Assembly: GCA_023382135.1 (NCBI GenBank)
Contig: JAMCQK010000161.1
Coordinates: 1-7,625 of the forward strand
Direction: 5' to 3'
Length of the DNA stretch: 7,625 nucleotides
DNA from: Deinococcus sp.
Lineage (GTDB): Bacteria; Deinococcota; Deinococci; Deinococcales; Thermaceae
Position numbers and translations under genes: made by a program. The notes under the pieces were generated by a model. That model was not told where the DNA came from and made no database searches. It saw nothing but the letters and a program-made list of their open reading frames with translations. Shown piece by piece: positions 5,771-7,625 of this stretch (the first letter of the stretch is position 1; each line of letters starts with the position of its first letter).

Positions 5771-7625
5771 CTCGGAAACAGCTTGCGGGTAGTCGTCTGG
5801 CTTGAGGCCGCGCTTCTCGAGGCGGAACCCCGGCGGGTGCTGGGCTGGCTCCACCCGGAAAGACAGGCTCCTGACGCCGCGAGCATCGTAGTCGAGCGGC
5901 CAGTGGTCAAAGACCAGCTGGATGTGCGTAAGGTCCTCGGTGATGGAGACCACACCCTTGGACTCGGACAGCAGCCGCAGCTTGGAGAGCGCGAAGAAGT
6001 TTTGCGCCTCGGCGGGGGCCGGGCCGTAGCGGTCGGTAATCTCCCGCACGATGCGCGAAAGCTGCGCCAGGCTGCGCGCTTCCACCAGCCTTCCGTAGTA
6101 CCGGCTTCTGGCGTCGCTCCCCGGGATGTACTCGGGGGTGAGCCGGGCGGATACCGCCAGGTCCAGGGTCATGTGGCGTTCTACGGCAATTTCCTCGCCT
6201 TTGAGTTTTCGGATGGCTTCGGTAAGCAGGTCAGTGTAGACCTCGAGGCTTACCGCGCGAATATGCCCGTGCTGCTCGGGGCCTAGCAGGTTACCCACCC
6301 CGCGGATCTCCATGTCTTTTTCGGCCAGCAAGTGGCCCGAACCCAGGTCGGACAAGTCGGCAATCGCCGCCAGCCTGCGCTCGGCCCCTTCGGTCAGCCT
6401 GGGTGGATGGAACAAGTAGGCAAAAGCTTCCTCTTCCCTTCTGCCCACCCTGCCGCGAAGCTGGTACAAAGCAGCAAGACCTAAGCGGTCGGCCCGTTCG
6501 ATGATGATGGTGTTGGCCTCGGGAATATCCAGTCCGCTCTCGATAATGGTGGTCGCCAGCAGGAGATCAAAAGCGCCCTCGGAAAAAGCCCGCATGCTCT
6601 CTTCTATATCGCCTTCGTACATCTGGCCGTGGACCACGCCAATACGGGCTTCGGGAGCAAGCGCCTCGAGGTACTTCCTTCTGGCTAAGATGGTGGCCAC
6701 CCGGTCGTGAACGTAGAACACCTTGCCCCCGCGTTCCAGTTCGGTGAGGATGGCCTCGCGAACGAGAGCGGGATCATAGGGCGAAAGCACCGTCTGGATA
6801 GATTTGCGGCCCGGCGGCGGGGTCTGGATGCTGGAAAGGTCCCGCAAGCCAACCAGCGCGCTGTACAGGGTCCGCGGGATGGGGGTGGCCGAAAGGAAAA
6901 GCGTGTCCACTGCCTCTTTGAGCTCGCGGATACGCTCTTTTTGCCCGACACCAAAGCGGTGTTCTTCATCGATGATCAAAAGACCCAGGTCTCTGAACCT
7001 CACATCGGGGGATAAAAGCCGGTGGGTGCCGATCACGATGTCCACCGTTCCGGACTCGAGGCCTTTTAGGATTTCTTTGGTCTCGGCATCCGAGGTAAAG
7101 CGCGAAAGCCCCGCCACCCGTACCGGCAGCCCCGCCAAGCGTTCCTGGAAGGTCCTGATGTGCTGCTCCGCCAGAAGCGTGGTGGGAACCAGCAGCGCCA
7201 CTTGGGCGCCGTTTCCCACCACGCGGTGGGCGGCGCGGATAGCCACTTCGGTCTTGCCAAAGCCCACATCCCCCGAGATCAGCCGTTCCATGGGGTGGGG
7301 GGCCTCGAGGTCTCTGAGCGTATCTTCCAGGGCTTTTTCTTGGTCGGAGGTCAGTGCGAATGGAAAGTTGCTTTCGATGAGCGCGTCCCAGTCTGGCATG
7401 GGTGGGAATGCCCGTCCCGCGGTGGCCTCGCGTCTGGCGTGCAGCACCAACAGCCTTTGGGCCAGCTCCTCTGCGTCCTTCTGGGCCTTCTCCTTGGCCT
7501 TCTTCCAGGCCCCCTTACCAAGCAATGAAAGCTCGGGCGGGTCGTCGGTAGTGCCGGGGTGACGTTTGAGCAAGGGCAACTGCTCCACCGGCAGGTACAT
7601 GCGGCCCTCACCTGCATAGCGCAGG
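5750..7625 (-). CDS. mfd: Transcription-repair coupling factor Mfd, C-terminal part
   Basis: The last 624 residues of Mfd; the N-terminal UvrB-like part lies beyond the right edge. Mfd removes stalled RNA polymerase and recruits UvrA to damage. The frame stays open to the edge, and the first residues (LRYAGEGRMYLPVEQL) are the end of the CarD-like RNA polymerase-interacting domain, so the ATG at 7600 is internal. Then follow, in visible-fragment numbering, Walker A GDVGFGKTEVA (about 118-128), DEEHRFG (219-225), SATPIPRTL (about 245-253), TTIIESGLDIP (358-368), QLRGRVGR (388-395), the RecG-like translocation motif region with EIRGVGNLLGPEQHGHI (about 439-455) and the C-terminal regulatory domain ending LLFLIG. 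No frameshift is seen. It converges on hemW and the two coding ends overlap by 21 bases. Confidence 0.97.
   Translation of the reverse strand, partial: LRYAGEGRMYLPVEQLPLLKRHPGTTDDPPELSLLGKGAWKKAKEKAQKDAEELAQRLLVLHARREATAGRAFPPMPDWDALIESNFPFALTSDQEKALEDTLRDLEAPHPMERLISGDVGFGKTEVAIRAAHRVVGNGAQVALLVPTTLLAEQHIRTFQERLAGLPVRVAGLSRFTSDAETKEILKGLESGTVDIVIGTHRLLSPDVRFRDLGLLIIDEEHRFGVGQKERIRELKEAVDTLFLSATPIPRTLYSALVGLRDLSSIQTPPPGRKSIQTVLSPYDPALVREAILTELERGGKVFYVHDRVATILARRKYLEALAPEARIGVVHGQMYEGDIEESMRAFSEGAFDLLLATTIIESGLDIPEANTIIIERADRLGLAALYQLRGRVGRREEEAFAYLFHPPRLTEGAERRLAAIADLSDLGSGHLLAEKDMEIRGVGNLLGPEQHGHIRAVSLEVYTDLLTEAIRKLKGEEIAVERHMTLDLAVSARLTPEYIPGSDARSRYYGRLVEARSLAQLSRIVREITDRYGPAPAEAQNFFALSKLRLLSESKGVVSITEDLTHIQLVFDHWPLDYDARGVRSLSFRVEPAQHPPGFRLEKRGLKPDDYPQAVSELLFLIG

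Noticed and set aside
6804..7562. 252-codon open frame on the plus strand opposite mfd
   Set aside because: It is fully antisense to conserved helicase motifs of mfd; its composition (Ser, Arg, Pro-rich) is typical of a shadow frame.

Overview
The window is chromosomal DNA that most resembles the Thermus-Meiothermus branch of Deinococcota. This is inferred from protein recall: the N-terminus of GcvPA, the MglA/MglB pair and the GcvT core read like Thermaceae homologues. GC content looks like roughly 60 percent by eye, below typical Thermus, so a Meiothermus-like genus is my best guess. I could not run a search. The DNA is gene-dense, with almost no spacer and no sign of mobile elements, tRNA, rRNA or CRISPR.

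Layout, left to right. Minus strand 3229 to 1: mglB and mglA (overlapping by ATGA), then a 182-base spacer holding a perfect 38-nt palindrome and a U-rich leader, then gcvT, gcvH and the first 137 codons of gcvPA, which runs off the left edge. Plus strand 3231 to 5770: an M20-family metallopeptidase, then hemW. Minus strand 7625 to 5750: the C-terminal 624 residues of mfd, which runs off the right edge and overlaps the end of hemW by 21 bases.

Functionally, the left third encodes three parts of the glycine cleavage system: aminomethyltransferase, lipoyl carrier and decarboxylase subunit 1. MglA and MglB are a polarity-type small GTPase and its roadblock-fold activator. The remaining genes are a dipeptidase-like zinc enzyme, the heme chaperone HemW (a radical-SAM-like protein) and the transcription-repair coupling factor Mfd.

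I see no new multi-gene system. The less ordinary signals are in the DNA between and across genes. A 13-bp inverted repeat spans the back-to-back start codons of mglB and the peptidase and would sequester the mglB ribosome binding site. There is also the perfect palindrome after mglA, an attenuator-like leader before gcvT, and a strongly over-represented octamer, CCTCGAGG, always in the same codon phase.
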